From positions 579,591-601,288 of the forward strand of contig BFEA01000265.1 in the NCBI GenBank assembly GCA_003427395.1: DNA of 21,698 nucleotides. The letters are read 5' to 3'. Below are positions 9,730 through 19,260 of the stretch, one piece after another (positions within the stretch are counted from its first letter, which is position 1; every line of letters begins with the position of its first letter). This DNA is from Chara braunii (taxonomy: Eukaryota; Streptophyta; Charophyceae; Charales; Characeae). A program made the position numbers and the translations under genes. The notes beneath the pieces were generated by a model. It saw only the letters and a list, made by a program, of their open reading frames with translations, had not been told where the DNA came from and ran no database searches.

Positions 9730-10462
9730 GTCATTACGTTACGCCGCAAGGCATTCGTCCGCGCGCGGACAAAACACAAGCCATTCAAGATTGGTCGGAC
9801 CTCAAGTGTACTACCGACGTCCGCTCCTTTCTTGGTTTAGCATCAGATTACATGCGCTTCATCAAAGGTTTTCAACGGATCGCTGCACCATTGTCGCGAC
9901 TTCAGTCCCCCTTGGTGCCCTTCGAATTCAATGACGAAGCCCAGCACACGTTCCATACGTTGAAGACGGCCTTGCTCCAAACTCCCGTCTTAAGCATCTA
10001 TGACCGAACCTTGCCTACCAAAGTGACTACGGACGCTTCCGGCTACAGCATTGGCGTGATTTTGGAACAGCATGACGGCATAAACTAGCATCCGGTTGAG
10101 TACTTCAGCCAAAAGGTGCCGCCCATCAATACACTTGATGATGCGAGGAAGAAGGAACTGCTAACTTTTGTCACCGTACTTAAGCGTTGGCGTCACTTTC
10201 TCCTCGGGCATCGACGATTCACATGGGCAATGGACAACAATCTGTTGACTTATTACAAGATGCAAGACACGGTGAGCAGCACGATCGGTCAGTGGATGTA
10301 CTTCATTGACCAATTCGACTTCACCTCCAAGCACATACCGATACTTCATTGACCAGTTCGACTTCACCTCCAAGCACATACCAGTTCGACTTCACCTCCA
10401 AGCACATACCGGGTTCCTCGAACAAGGCAGCAGATGCTCTTTTGCGAAGACCTGATCTTTGA
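9709..10462 (+). pseudogene. pol: Pol: RT thumb/connection and RNase H, broken
   Basis: Right of the deletion the frame reads QELEYLGHYVTPQGI, then TDVRSFLGLASDYMRFIKGF, the RT connection. RNase H, which removes the RNA strand during reverse transcription, begins at TTDASGYSIGVILEQ with its first catalytic Asp. It continues with KKELLTFVTVLKRWRHFLLG and a modified MDNNLLTYY block. A TAG at 10086-10088 stands where a Trp is usual (x-W-x-PVEYFS), suggesting TGG to TAG. At 10308-10412 the end of RNase H is repeated three times (offsets 43 and 28 bases), shifting the frame. After it comes the linker IPGSSNKAADALLRRPDL, then TGA at 10460-10462. Confidence 0.87.
10308..10412. repeat. Triplicated short segment in RNase H end
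   Basis: The core TTCGACTTCACCTCCAAGCA plus CATACC occurs at 10314, 10357 and 10385. The first two units share a longer CTTCATTGACCA lead. The offsets are 43 and 28 bases, a total of 71, so the reading frame is shifted by two. This fits replication slippage, or an assembly error in a short repeat. Confidence 0.95.
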
Positions 10463-12069
10463 GCCTTGGTGCACTCCACATTCGGCCTCAACGAGGACCT
10501 GCAACAGCATTTCGTAAGCGGCTACAAGTTGGATCCGAGATTCTCCACACTCTATGCGAACTTATCATCAGATCAACCGCTGACAAGCAATTATCGCATT
10601 GTCGACGGCTACTTGCTTCTCCATACATGAGGCAAGGATTTCTTGTGTGTTCCCCAAGACCGCATCTTGCGCACTCGCCTCCTTGGCGAATACCACGATT
10701 CCCGGCTGGCGGGACACCTTGGCGTCGCACGCACACTAGCACGACTCCGCCAGCGATTTCACTGGCCATACATCATCAGGAACGTCAACCGATACATTCA
10801 GTCATGCACAGTTTGCCACCGGAACGAAGGGCGCCATCAGCTCCCGGACGGCGAACTGAAACCATTGTCGATTCCTCGAGAACCAGGTCTTTCCATTCCT
10901 ATGGATGTGACCGGCCCTTTCCCTCGCGATCGCCTAGGCCACGATGGTATTCTTACAGTCGTTGACCGTTTGAGCAAGTACGCTCGAATTCTTCCATGCA
11001 AGTATCATGCGACGGCTCCCGAGCTCGCACGACTTTTGCATACCGGCTGATTTTGTAGCCATGGCATTTCGGAAGACATCCTCAACGACCGCGACACTCG
11101 TTTCATGTCAGCCTTTTGGACGACACTCATGGTGGAATCGGCACCAGCATGAAACTGAGTTCCGCACAGCATCCTCAAACGGATGGGCAAACGGAATGTG
11201 CGCACCAGACTGCGCAAATGATGCTCCACAGACTCATCCACCCGGATCAGAAGGACGGGGTTGACCGCCTTCCCGACGTCGAGTTCGCCTACAACACTTC
11301 GGTGCACCCGGCGATCCGCGTGACTCCCTTTGAGTTGCATCACGGTGGACGAAAAAACCGTATCTTCGTAGACATTTCGTTTCCACGGGCTGCCGATATC
11401 GACGCCGCTTGCTCCCCCGCTTCTACACGGAAGTACAGGGAACTGCTGGCCAAAGCCCGCGCATAGATGCAAAAGGCTCAGGTCCGTATGCAGCAGCAAG
11501 CGAACCGGCGAATCATCCCATGTCCAATCCACGCTGGCGACCTGGTTTGGGTCACCTCCGAGGAATTCGCGCTCGAGCAGCATGTCTCGTGCAAGCTCCT
11601 CCCTAAGTGGTTTGGGCCATGGAAGGTCACTTCAGCAGCTGGCGACGACCCCGCGGGTCCATCTTTCATAATCGAGATTCCCCCACATTTGACGGTCCAC
11701 CTGATATTTCACGCTTCAAAGTTGGCGGTCTACACTCCAGCCTCCTCAGCGGACTTCCCGGGCAGACGGTCACACGACCAGGAGGTCGACCGCATTCTCA
11801 CTCATCACAAGCATGGCAACAAGCCAATGCAGTACAAAGTTACATTCAAGCAATGTGATCTTGACGACACACGCTGGATTTCACGAGCTGACCTGAAGGT
11901 GACAGCACCCCTCATCTTTGCGCATTACGAAAACAGCGACTTGTTAAGGAAGCTGCCCAACCTGCCCGCCCCGTATGGACATCGGACACACAGCTTCGCC
12001 CTCGCAGTTAGCTCGGTCTTCAAGGGGGGGAGCGTGTGGCATACTGATACCACACGGGCCCCCAGTTAG
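10463..12069 (+). pseudogene. pol: Pol: integrase with GPY/F and chromodomain-like tail, broken
   Basis: Integrase inserts the DNA copy into the genome. After a linker (TGA at 10628-10630, probably CGA to TGA) comes the HHCC zinc-binding domain: HDSRLAGH, FHWPYIIRNV, then CTVC (about 10690-10815). The DDE core shows MDVTGPFP and TVVDRLSKYA. After a TGA at 11048-11050 it resumes with SHGISEDILNDRDTRFMSAF, then shifts frame near 11130-11150 into HPQTDGQTEC, which holds the catalytic Glu. A TAG lies at 11464-11466. The tail reads KLLPKWFGPWKV (GPY/F module) and then EVDRILTHHKHGN, QYKVTFKQC, DTRWISRADL, which fits a chromodomain of the kind that steers chromoviruses to chromatin. The frame runs through the polypurine tract and ends 35 bases inside the right LTR. 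Confidence 0.88.
12021..12034 (+). promoter_or_regulatory. Polypurine tract
   Basis: CAAGGGGGGGAGCG immediately precedes the right LTR. A purine run here is the standard RNase H-resistant primer for plus-strand DNA synthesis. The poly-G core is unusually uniform. Confidence 0.85.
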
Positions 12070-13179
12070 GGCCCGGTTCTGTAGCAGGCACAGTTCAGGC
12101 CTAGTTACCGGGTCACAACGGGCCCAGTTTAGGTCCAAGTAGGTCTAGGACCCATCAGTTCAGTTTAGGGTCCGGTAGGCCTCGTTTAGACCCCACCAGA
12201 CCCAACGGCTAGTTCATTTAGGCCAGGTACCGGCTCATTGGTAGGCCCAGCTGGCGGCGCAGTTGGCACCCATTTTCAGATTCCGATCTGAACCCTTGGG
12301 CCTGATCAATGGTCCAGGCCCGAAGGACCTCAGTAGGACTGAGGCCGACCCAGCACTATATCAGCTGGGTACCAGCCTCAGTCGGTAGGTTAGTAGACAG
12401 GAGGCTAGTCTTCAGGATTAGAGCAGCATTTCAGCGATAGCAGGGTTGGCGCAGCGCTGCAGCATTATGAGCAGCAGCGAGGAGAGAAGGCGCTCCGCGG
12501 CAGAGAGGAAGTAGTGCAGCATTGGGAGCAGCGCCAGCCACCGGCCCAGCCCGCGGTCCAGCACCAGCTCTTTCAGCACCATAGCTACCGTGACAGGTAC
12601 CAGGGAGAAAGGCTTTGCCTTCTCTCCCTCATCTTCCTCCACCTCTCTCTCCCTCTCTCTCTCTCCTCCTACCTTCTCCGTCTAAGCCTACTCTACTACA
12701 AGTATGAAGGATGGTTACCAATTCTGATGACATTGGAAACAGCGACATTTGGACTACAGACTGAGAACTACTCGTGGGATCTGATTTCATCTTCTTCTGG
12801 AGATGTACTTGACATTGTGAGATCAATATCTGAGACATTGTGAGACACCGTGTTCGCGACATTTCGGATTTTCACTACCTCTGACATTTCAAGATACTAT
12901 CTTTGGAAACATTGAGTTGACGTCATCTTCCCTCTCCTCCTCCCTTCGTCTCTCTCCTCCCTCCATTCGTCCGTGGATGATCTCAGACCCTGGCCTTTCG
13001 TCTATGTCCAAGGCCAGGGCTTTCACACCCCTGATGTATGATTGAGAGTGTTCGGTTGCAGTCCGAGTCAGGTCAGAGTCAGTCCATGGGTTCCGCTGTA
13101 TTTGTATTAACTCTGTATTATCTGGCCGGTTCTGGGAATCTGCGCCATACTTATGACTGTGTTTCACGAGTATGCAACA
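12035..13179 (+). repeat. Right (3') LTR
   Basis: An 1145-bp copy of the left LTR, starting TGTGGCATAC and ending GCAACA. It is about 21 bases shorter through several small indels. Differences from the left LTR are mainly transitions, roughly 9% in a sampled stretch near 12730-12940. Both stem-loops are retained: stem 1 CCTCAG/CTGAGG, and stem 2 ACCCAGC/GCTGGGT (12348-12354 with 12364-12370) around ACTATATCA. Confidence 0.95.
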
Positions 13180-13825
13180 TCGTCATTCCGAGATTGATAC
13201 TCCATTGTTTGGCGTTTTTCTTTGTTCATTTCGGTGCTGGGAGCCACCCACATCCTCCACAGTTCAGAACTTCATACCGCTTCTCTTTTTTTTTCCATTT
13301 TGGGCGGGGGGGCGCTACCTTACCTTCATTGCTGTAGCCATCTGGTCCGACCAGAATTTCACCTCATGTTCTGATCATCAACAGTTGCATATGTTTACCA
13401 TTCAGCCACATGGGTTGTTTGACAACGCTGCCCTAGCACCGCGTGTTGAAACCCCTTCTTGCTTTGTTTCCTTCTTGCTTTGTTTATCATTAAACGGCTT
13501 TCAACGCCCCCTTGCAGGTGGGATCATTTACTTCGTTGCAACAATTGATAACATCCGGTCATCAAACACCGACTACCCCACAGCATCAGTTAACACCAAT
13601 GAATACCCTCCACATCATCCTTAGAGAGACGGGTAAAAGTGTAATAAGGGCAGAACAGAACTGCAACAGGGGACACCAACCGGACACAACAAATGAAAAT
13701 GCCCATATGCTCACAAGGCTACTCTAATTGTCTAAGGATCCCCCTAGGTCAGGCCCAGATCTCCCAGGCCCGGGGCCCTCCCAGAGGCTCGTAGGGGAAA
13801 TAACTGAGGGAGGGTGGTTTCAGGC
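13180..13825. other. Right flank of the retrotransposon, unassigned
   Basis: The first about 60 bases resemble the continuation of the degenerate repeat left of the element: TCGTC, TTCCGAGA, then CTTTGTTCATTT and GGGAGCCA. Beyond that, pyrimidine-rich stretches and short open frames are present but no recognised gene. Confidence 0.5.
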
Positions 13826-13915
13826 AAGCCGGGTTTCTGACTACTGCACGCTTGGGCCCCCGGAACTACCAAGCCGGGTTTCTGACTACTGCACACTTGG
13901 GCCCCCGGAACTACC
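13826..13915. repeat. 45-bp tandem duplication
   Basis: Two adjacent copies of a unit beginning AAGCCGGGTTTCTGACTACT and ending GGAACTACC, with one mismatch (GCACG versus GCACA). Confidence 0.95.
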
Positions 13916-13941
13916 TAACCAGCACCCCCCTCTACGGATTG

Positions 13942-14066
13942 GGAAGATGTATACAGAGTGTCATAGTCTGAGGGACCGATTTCTGGACTTGGAAGACGTA
14001 AACAGAGTGTCATGGTAATAGCGTTCTGTTGGTTGGACTGGGAATATGTAAACAGAGTATCATGAT
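13942..14066. repeat. Degenerate tandem repeat of about 49-50 bp, three copies
   Basis: The core GGAA(G/T)A(T/C)GTA(T/A)ACAGAGT(G/A)TCAT recurs at 13942, 13991 and 14041. The second and third copies also share a following GATAGC/AATAGC and TCTG. Spacing is 49 and 50 bases. It lies directly after the 45-bp duplication, so two repeat families adjoin. Confidence 0.85.
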
Positions 14067-14336
14067 GATAGCAATCTGTAAGTCTTGCCTCCACTTGTTT
14101 GACATCCAGTAATCACATCAAAATCTTGGGCCAACTTCTATGACATCCTGTAATCCGATTAAAAGAAAAAACTCCAAGAAACGCACACGCCAAACACGGG
14201 GCAGGTCATTCATTCGTGGTGTAGGTAGGGAAGAGTAGGAGAGATTCAGAAAGTACTCACATCAGGTTGGAACGAAGCAACAGAGGCACACAGAGGACGA
14301 GGAGGTGGGGCGCAAGTGATTAAAAAGAGAGAATTA

Positions 14337-14548
14337 TTAGATGACAAGGTTGCGAACCTGGTCCAAAATTTGCTGCTCTAATCTTTTACAAGTACAGTTT
14401 TGCACAGTTCGAGCTAGTTGCAGATCTCACATAGCCATCAAGTGCAGCAGACTTCCCCAGCGTAAGCGATCATCATCATTATTATCATCACGGACAAGCA
14501 CTTACATTCAGTGGCCTTCAGTTCTGCCACAATGTCTGCCATCTTCGC
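14337..14548 (-). CDS. Last two exons of an unrecognised small intron-containing gene (tentative)
   Basis: On the minus strand, TGTTCTTCTCAG (an acceptor with a pyrimidine tract) precedes an exon at 14548-14506 reading AKMADIVAELKATE plus one base. It ends at a consensus donor GTAAGT. After an 80-base intron (14505-14426, ending CTATGTGAG) a second exon, 14425-14337, continues in the same frame: YLQLARTVQNCTCKRLEQQ, then ILDQVRNLVI and TAA at 14337-14339. A 19-base candidate exon upstream (14790-14772, after TTGTTGCAG, before GTATAA) gives YLRIDE and joins in phase. The peptide looks like a helical C-terminus. I do not recognise the family. The 14426 acceptor is weak, and the gene's start is unresolved, with candidate donors near 15172 and 15379. 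It would lie downstream of eIF3c on the same strand. Confidence 0.35.
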
Positions 14549-14635
14549 CTGAGAAGAACACCAGATCATTATGGTTGTATGTGAGGCAACTATGGTGAAG
14601 ACAGAAGTTTTGCCTCCTGCCAGAAGTACGGGGGA

Positions 14636-14739
14636 CTGGGCAGTGGCCGGTCAGGTAGGGCAGTCCAAAAGTGTCATATGGCTTCGTTCAGCAAGGCTGG
14701 GCAGTTGGCCGCTCAGGTAGCGCAGCCCAAAGTGTCATA
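14636..14739. repeat. Two-copy degenerate repeat
   Basis: CTGGGCAGT-GGCCG-TCAGGTAG-GCAG-CCAAA-GTGTCATA occurs at 14636-14678 and again at 14697-14739, with a few substitutions and small indels. If the minus-strand gene is real, it lies inside one of its introns. Confidence 0.85.
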
Positions 14740-14772
14740 AGCCATCCATTTCCTCCCACTCTGCTTTATACC

Positions 14773-15609
14773 TCATCTATACGAAGGTAGCTGCAACAAA
14801 CAAGCCAAACAAACTGCACATGTGCACAAGCTTCAACTCTCTCTTCTGCTGCTTTTGTTCTGCTCAAAGAACACAAGCACTCACAAATGAAATGACAAAA
14901 ACACGAGACGCGGGAGGAGAAGGAGAAAGTGAAACGTAGGCGAAAACCAAGGTAAAAGGGAGATGGGGGGGGAAATTTGAGCATGGATCAGGCGAAAGCC
15001 AGAAAAAACTATCTTTCAAACGAATTGGAAACAAAACGTGTATAGGAGGCATAAGAAACAGCAGGAACTCCGGAGAAGGAGACTTCTCAGAAAGATCCCG
15101 GAGCCTCTCCGCTGCTGTGGAACAAAACCTCTTCTTCCCCTCCGCCCTCAACCTTATTCTGCCCCACATACCGCAATCCTCTTCACCATCCATCGGGGGG
15201 AGAGAAAGAAAAACAGCCCTAATAACGCAATCCACCACAAACTGGAAGCCGACGAGGTCAATACAACCCTCTCTTCTTCTCTGCTACTACTCTCAAATTC
15301 TTCTGACTCAAGTTTAGCTTACCCAAACTGAAACCCCGCTCTGTTGCTGTTTGTCGCGAGAATGTACGGTAAACTTACCGGCATTAATCTACGAACTCAA
15401 TCCGCACACGCTCCCCCTTCCCTCACCCCTTTTTTCTCTGTCCAACTCCGTTCTCTTCTCTTCCCCTCCCCTACCACGAGCCCCCCACCTCTGCGTTCGC
15501 CGTGAAAGACGAAGCGCTCCTATCACCCCCGTTCCAAGCTCAGAGCACCGCACTTCTTCCTCCTCTCCCTCCTAGCACTCAACTCTCTTTCCCGATCCCT
15601 TCCTTCCCC

Positions 15610-15611
<2 letters not shown>
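14773..15611. other. Possible upstream exons and 5' region of the small minus-strand gene
   Basis: No complete gene can be built here. On the minus strand there are consensus-like donors: GTAAGT at 15378-15373, preceded by ATGCCG; GTATGT at 15171-15166, closing an exon with ATG at 15193-15191 (MDGEEDC); and GTGAGT at 14884-14879. Pyrimidine-rich sequence on both strands makes such motifs common, so these are leads only. The plus strand shows no recognisable coding sequence. Confidence 0.25.
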
Positions 15612-15646
<35 letters not shown>

Positions 15647-15680
15647 NCTCTCTCTCTCTCTCTCTCTGTGTCTCTCTCCC
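15612..15680. repeat. Poly-C, undetermined base and CT repeat
   Basis: 35 Cs (15612-15646), one N at 15647, then a CT run with a GTGT interruption. It is the only ambiguous base in the window and sits between two low-complexity tracts, so length and continuity here are unreliable. Confidence 0.97.
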
Positions 15681-15877
15681 CCCGCTACTTTGAAAACCAA
15701 ACAAACGTGCGGGAGCGCACATGCACACACACGCACGCACGAACGCAGGCACGACCACACACGCAGGCACGCAAACACAAAGCCACTACAAGGGAAAATA
15801 GGTCAACTCGTGATCGAGCTTCTGCAGAGGCTGGATGACCCGTAGACGAGCTCGCTCCTGTTCTAGTTTTCGCTCCT

Positions 15878-15930
15878 TTACAGTGCACTCTTGGTTACGG
15901 ATGACGACGCACGATTACAGTCGATTACAG
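15878..15930 (-). terminator. Possible polyadenylation region of eIF3c
   Basis: Just downstream of the eIF3c stop on the minus strand, TGTAA occurs twice, within a tandem CGATTACAGT pair (about 15912-15931). TGTAAA follows near 15878-15883. TGTAA is the usual poly-A signal of many green algae and also resembles the plant UGUA upstream element. No AATAAA is seen close by. Confidence 0.3.
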
Positions 15931-15934
15931 TGAC

Positions 15935-18892
15935 TTAATAACGACCACCTGCCCTTGCGTACCCGCCGCCATAATTCAAGCTCACCATACGTCCAGCTGC
16001 TTCGGTAGTGTTGGGAGATGGGGTGACACGGCTGCTCGCCGCGCTGCCACTTTGGAAGGCCGTTCGAGCGAAGGACCCATAGGCATCCTGATAGCGCTGC
16101 CGTTGTCCGTACGAGGCATTACCAGCACCACCCTGTCTGGGGTCACGATACCCGCCAGCGCCACCCATACCTCTTCCCGAACCTAATCTGGACCCACCGA
16201 AGCCGCCACCGCCGCGACCCCCCCCACCATACCCACCACCTCCAAGCCTTCCACTGCCGAAATCGCGCCGCCCACCCATGCCACCACCCCCAGCAGTCCC
16301 TGCATAGGACTCAAAGCGTTCCTGGTTACCCCGGCGGTCTTGACCTCTCCGTCCTCCGCCTCCTCCCTCCATGTCACCGAACGAGACCGTTCCACCGGTC
16401 CGCGCCTCCCAGGCCCTCTCGTTACTCTCGACAAACACCGTCAGCCTCTCGGCGAATTGCGTCGCTAGATGCTGAAGCCTCGTCGGCTCCACATTATGCA
16501 TGACGACGCACCGCGTCGGCTGGTCCCAGCTGGCGTGAAGCTCCTCCCCGATCATCATTTTGCTCACGATACTGTGCACCACCGCCTCGCGCAACTGAAA
16601 CATGGCTATCAGCTGATCGAGGCTGAGGGACTCATACTGAGAGCTGTACGCAAAGAGATAGGTCCTCAACCCTTCTTCTTGAATCTTCCCCTTCAGCATC
16701 TCCAACACGCCGTCCTTTGTCGTCACCAGTCTCCACACGTCCAGCGACTCTATCACCTCGTACGCCTTCTCCCAGTTCCCCTTGCTCAGCGCCCTTGTCG
16801 CCGCCATCAGGTGGTCCCGCACGTTTTCCGGCGGCCCCGTGAACGTCTGCCGTTCGTAGTTATCCAGCAACCGGCGGAAAGTCTTACTTATCAGCTTGCG
16901 CTTTAGGTCATGCGCATTTGCCGCCATATTCGGCACCTCCAGCAGCATCGCGCAAATCAGATGGACACTTTCCAGCAAGTCTAAGTTGATGTGCATATGG
17001 AATGGCATCTGCCTTCTCCTCTCAAGCTTCTCTTGTTCCGGATTCTTCTCATGATAGCGGCTCTGGGCGAAGCCTTGCGCGAGCAACTCCTTAACCCTAC
17101 CGCCGGCGTACAGTTCAGAAAGACAACCGTGGGACTCGATCACCAGTCCAGCACGGAACGCGCACAACCCTAGCTGGGCCATCGCCCTGTTGAAGAGGAT
17201 TTGCGTGGGGATGTCCATGTTTTGGATGTTATCCTGAAGGTGACTCATCAAGAGCAAATCTCTGGCGATGTGAAATTCCTCATGAATAGAGTGGTGGTAG
17301 ATATCACAAAGCATAGCCCTCGCTTTCGTCCTCTCGTCGCCGTGGTTATAGATGACGGCCGCGAGGGAGTTCATGAGAGAGCGGCTGCTGGAGGGGAAAG
17401 TCGCGTACCTGGCGACTAGAGGCGGCGTGTCCACGAAAGCCGGAGGTTCGCGTCTGAGTTTGGCCGCACGCTCCCTCCTCTCCTCCTCCGTGAGCGCGCC
17501 ATCGTCGTCTGCCTCTCCCGCTGCCTCGGCCGCCGCCGCCGCCGCCGCCTTCGCCTCCTCCTCCGCCTGTGCCAACTGGTCCGATAACGTTCGCATTGCC
17601 TGGTACACTTCCTGGGGCTTGTAGTAAACGTGTTCGACCCTGCGCAGAGCGACGCGCGACGCCGCCCTCATGTCGTCCACTCTCTCCGCGTACTCCTGCA
17701 CGCCCTGCGCCAGCGCCATGAACATCGGCTCGTCGCGCAACCTCTCCACGTACTCCTTCGTATGAGGATCAATGCATTGCAAGCTCTTGAAGAGCTCATC
17801 GTCCGTCCTCTCGAGGAAAGCCACGACGTTCCCCCACACGCGGATCTCCCCTTCCGTCTCCGCCGTCCCCCGCCCTCCATCGTCCGGCTCCAGCTCCGGC
17901 TCCGCCGCTTCATCGAGAATCAGGTTAGGCCAACCCTTCAGAATGTCCAGCAGCACCAGCTGGTTCGCCACGCATTTCTTCCACACCGCCACCGGCATGT
18001 GAGTGTTCAAGCTGGGATTGACGTCGAACTGCGCAGACACCAGGTGCACCATCACCTCTAGCTTCTGCGCTGGCGTCTTAGCCACGCGCGTTAGGTATGT
18101 CAGTTGCTCCACCTGCTCCGACCTGTCAGTGCCTTTCCGACCCCTAGCGCCAATAACCTCCTTGAGTTTCTTGTCCACCATCTCCCATGTAATCTCGCTA
18201 GGGTCTTTGTTGAATTCCCACTTCTTCCTATTGATTTCCCACTCTCCCTCAGAGTCAATCTCCTGCGGCTCCTCGCTGCCGTTCGGCACTATCGAGGGTG
18301 CACCATCGCTGAACGAACCACCATCCGACTCCTCGTCTGTTGGAACGTCCGGTTTCTCCTCCTCAGACTCAGGATTCGCTCTCACTTTCTCGATCTCCAC
18401 CTCGTACAGCTTGTTGTTCTTCTTCAGCTTCTGTTTCATGTAGTTCAATGCCTTGGCATTACTGGCGCTCATCTTCTTCTTGGCCTCCTTGTTCGCAAGA
18501 GTCAGCGCCAAGAAGTCCTCCAGCATAATCAACGCCTTGATGTACAACCGAGGCACGGCTTCCGATTCCGTCACTCGGATCACCTTATCCAGTTGCTTGT
18601 TGATTTTCTCGAAGCTGTTCAGGAGAGACACCCAATCGTTGATCTTCATCTGGTTCTTCATCTGCTCCACAGTCTGTAGCATCTCTTCGAACCGCTTTTC
18701 CTTGGCGCTGAGAACAGGCCCCTTCTGTACGTCATCATCCGATTCATCGTCGCTCGCCTGGCCGCCGGCGCTGATCAAGTAGTTGCCCCCGCTAGTTCTG
18801 TCTACTAGCTTCGGCGTCCCCGGCTCCTCCTCCGACGAGATCTCATCCTCGTCATTCTCGCTGTCACTCGCTCCCCAGAATCGCGACTCCAT
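15935..18892 (-). CDS. eIF3c: Eukaryotic translation initiation factor 3 subunit c
   Basis: A 985-residue core subunit of cytoplasmic eIF3, which brings Met-tRNA and mRNA to the 40S ribosome. The acidic N-terminus ([10 protein letters not shown], then SDDESDDD) carries the regions that in other species contact eIF1 and eIF5. The KRFEEM...INDWVSL...[13 protein letters not shown] block (about 66-130) and [20 protein letters not shown] (135-154) match plant eIF3c. The conserved helical body runs to about 640. A PCI/winged-helix region lies at about 640-830 ([40 protein letters not shown]). The tail from about 836 is Gly/Arg-rich with RGG-like units and ends [18 protein letters not shown]. An alanine run at 449-456 and acidic linkers are the main variable parts. 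The ATG at 18890-18892 has G at -3 and +4, and the length is normal for the family. The reading frame is single-exon and undamaged. Confidence 0.97.
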   Translation of the reverse strand: MESRFWGASDSENDEDEISSEEEPGTPKLVDRTSGGNYLISAGGQASDDESDDDVQKGPVLSAKEKRFEEMLQTVEQMKNQMKINDWVSLLNSFEKINKQLDKVIRVTESEAVPRLYIKALIMLEDFLALTLANKEAKKKMSASNAKALNYMKQKLKKNNKLYEVEIEKVRANPESEEEKPDVPTDEESDGGSFSDGAPSIVPNGSEEPQEIDSEGEWEINRKKWEFNKDPSEITWEMVDKKLKEVIGARGRKGTDRSEQVEQLTYLTRVAKTPAQKLEVMVHLVSAQFDVNPSLNTHMPVAVWKKCVANQLVLLDILKGWPNLILDEAAEPELEPDDGGRGTAETEGEIRVWGNVVAFLERTDDELFKSLQCIDPHTKEYVERLRDEPMFMALAQGVQEYAERVDDMRAASRVALRRVEHVYYKPQEVYQAMRTLSDQLAQAEEEAKAAAAAAAEAAGEADDDGALTEEERRERAAKLRREPPAFVDTPPLVARYATFPSSSRSLMNSLAAVIYNHGDERTKARAMLCDIYHHSIHEEFHIARDLLLMSHLQDNIQNMDIPTQILFNRAMAQLGLCAFRAGLVIESHGCLSELYAGGRVKELLAQGFAQSRYHEKNPEQEKLERRRQMPFHMHINLDLLESVHLICAMLLEVPNMAANAHDLKRKLISKTFRRLLDNYERQTFTGPPENVRDHLMAATRALSKGNWEKAYEVIESLDVWRLVTTKDGVLEMLKGKIQEEGLRTYLFAYSSQYESLSLDQLIAMFQLREAVVHSIVSKMMIGEELHASWDQPTRCVVMHNVEPTRLQHLATQFAERLTVFVESNERAWEARTGGTVSFGDMEGGGGGRRGQDRRGNQERFESYAGTAGGGGMGGRRDFGSGRLGGGGYGGGGRGGGGFGGSRLGSGRGMGGAGGYRDPRQGGAGNASYGQRQRYQDAYGSFARTAFQSGSAASSRVTPSPNTTEAAGRMVSLNYGGGYARAGGRY

Positions 18893-19260
18893 GGCTGCTT
18901 ACCTTTTCCCTCAGACACCCGCCGTACTTCAACGGAATACCCAACTCAACTCCTCTCTCTCTCCTTCTCCTTTCCCTTTCTTTCCTTCTTTTTCCAATCG
19001 CCACGTGCCTTGACACTCAACTCCTTTCCCTCCTTCTCCTTCTCCTTCTCCTTCCCCTTTTCTTTCTCCTTTTCCGAAACACCCCGTGCCTTCGCTCACC
19101 GCCCCCTTCAGCACACAACTATCGCCGCAACACAGAGCTCTGCAGATGGTCGCGATCTCAAGCGTTGCGCTGCCCTCTGTTTCGCAGCCGACGCGTCCCC
19201 AATTCTTCGAGTCCAAGGGGTGAGAAGAAAGAGAAAGACAGACAGAAAAAGGGATTAAGC
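18893..19260 (-). promoter_or_regulatory. 5' flank/leader of eIF3c, GA-rich on the coding strand
   Basis: Upstream of the eIF3c ATG the coding strand is rich in GGAGAAGGAGAAGGAG-type purine repeats (about 18950-19080). A donor-like AAAAG-GTAAGC stands 10 bases before the ATG. No clear TATA box was identified. Purine-rich tracts of this kind are common in housekeeping gene leaders or promoters; the exact transcription start cannot be placed. Confidence 0.45.

Larger units (their letters stand above)
4037..13179 (+). mobile_element. Ty3/gypsy chromovirus-type LTR retrotransposon, defective
   Basis: A full-length element bounded by two LTRs starting TGTGGCATAC and ending GCGACA or GCAACA (TG...CA ends). 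A primer-binding site lies just inside the left LTR and a polypurine tract just before the right LTR. Internal order is Gag, protease, RT, RNase H, integrase, then GPY/F-like and chromodomain-like regions, which is Ty3/gypsy order. Flanks are TTGTC and TCGTC, a near-perfect 5-bp target duplication. The element cannot move by itself: Gag and Pol are broken by several frameshifts and stops, and the catalytic part of RT is missing. In one aligned stretch of about 215 bases I counted roughly 20 LTR differences, mostly transitions, so the insertion is old. A 1.2-kb low-complexity block sits in the leader and may be a later insertion. Confidence 0.95.

Noticed and set aside
15502-15888. Proline-rich and Cys/Val-rich frames over the poly-C, CT and ACAC tracts
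   Set aside because: They are low-complexity translations that cross an undetermined base.
16469-18782. Long plus-strand frames opposite eIF3c, up to about 190 codons
   Set aside because: They are antisense to a strongly conserved coding sequence, have Leu/Arg/Ser-rich compositions expected of reverse-complemented codons, and resemble no family.
15935-18892. eIF3c as a processed retrocopy
   Set aside because: It is intronless, but no poly-A tract follows the stop on its strand and no flanking target duplication was seen. The frame is fully intact.
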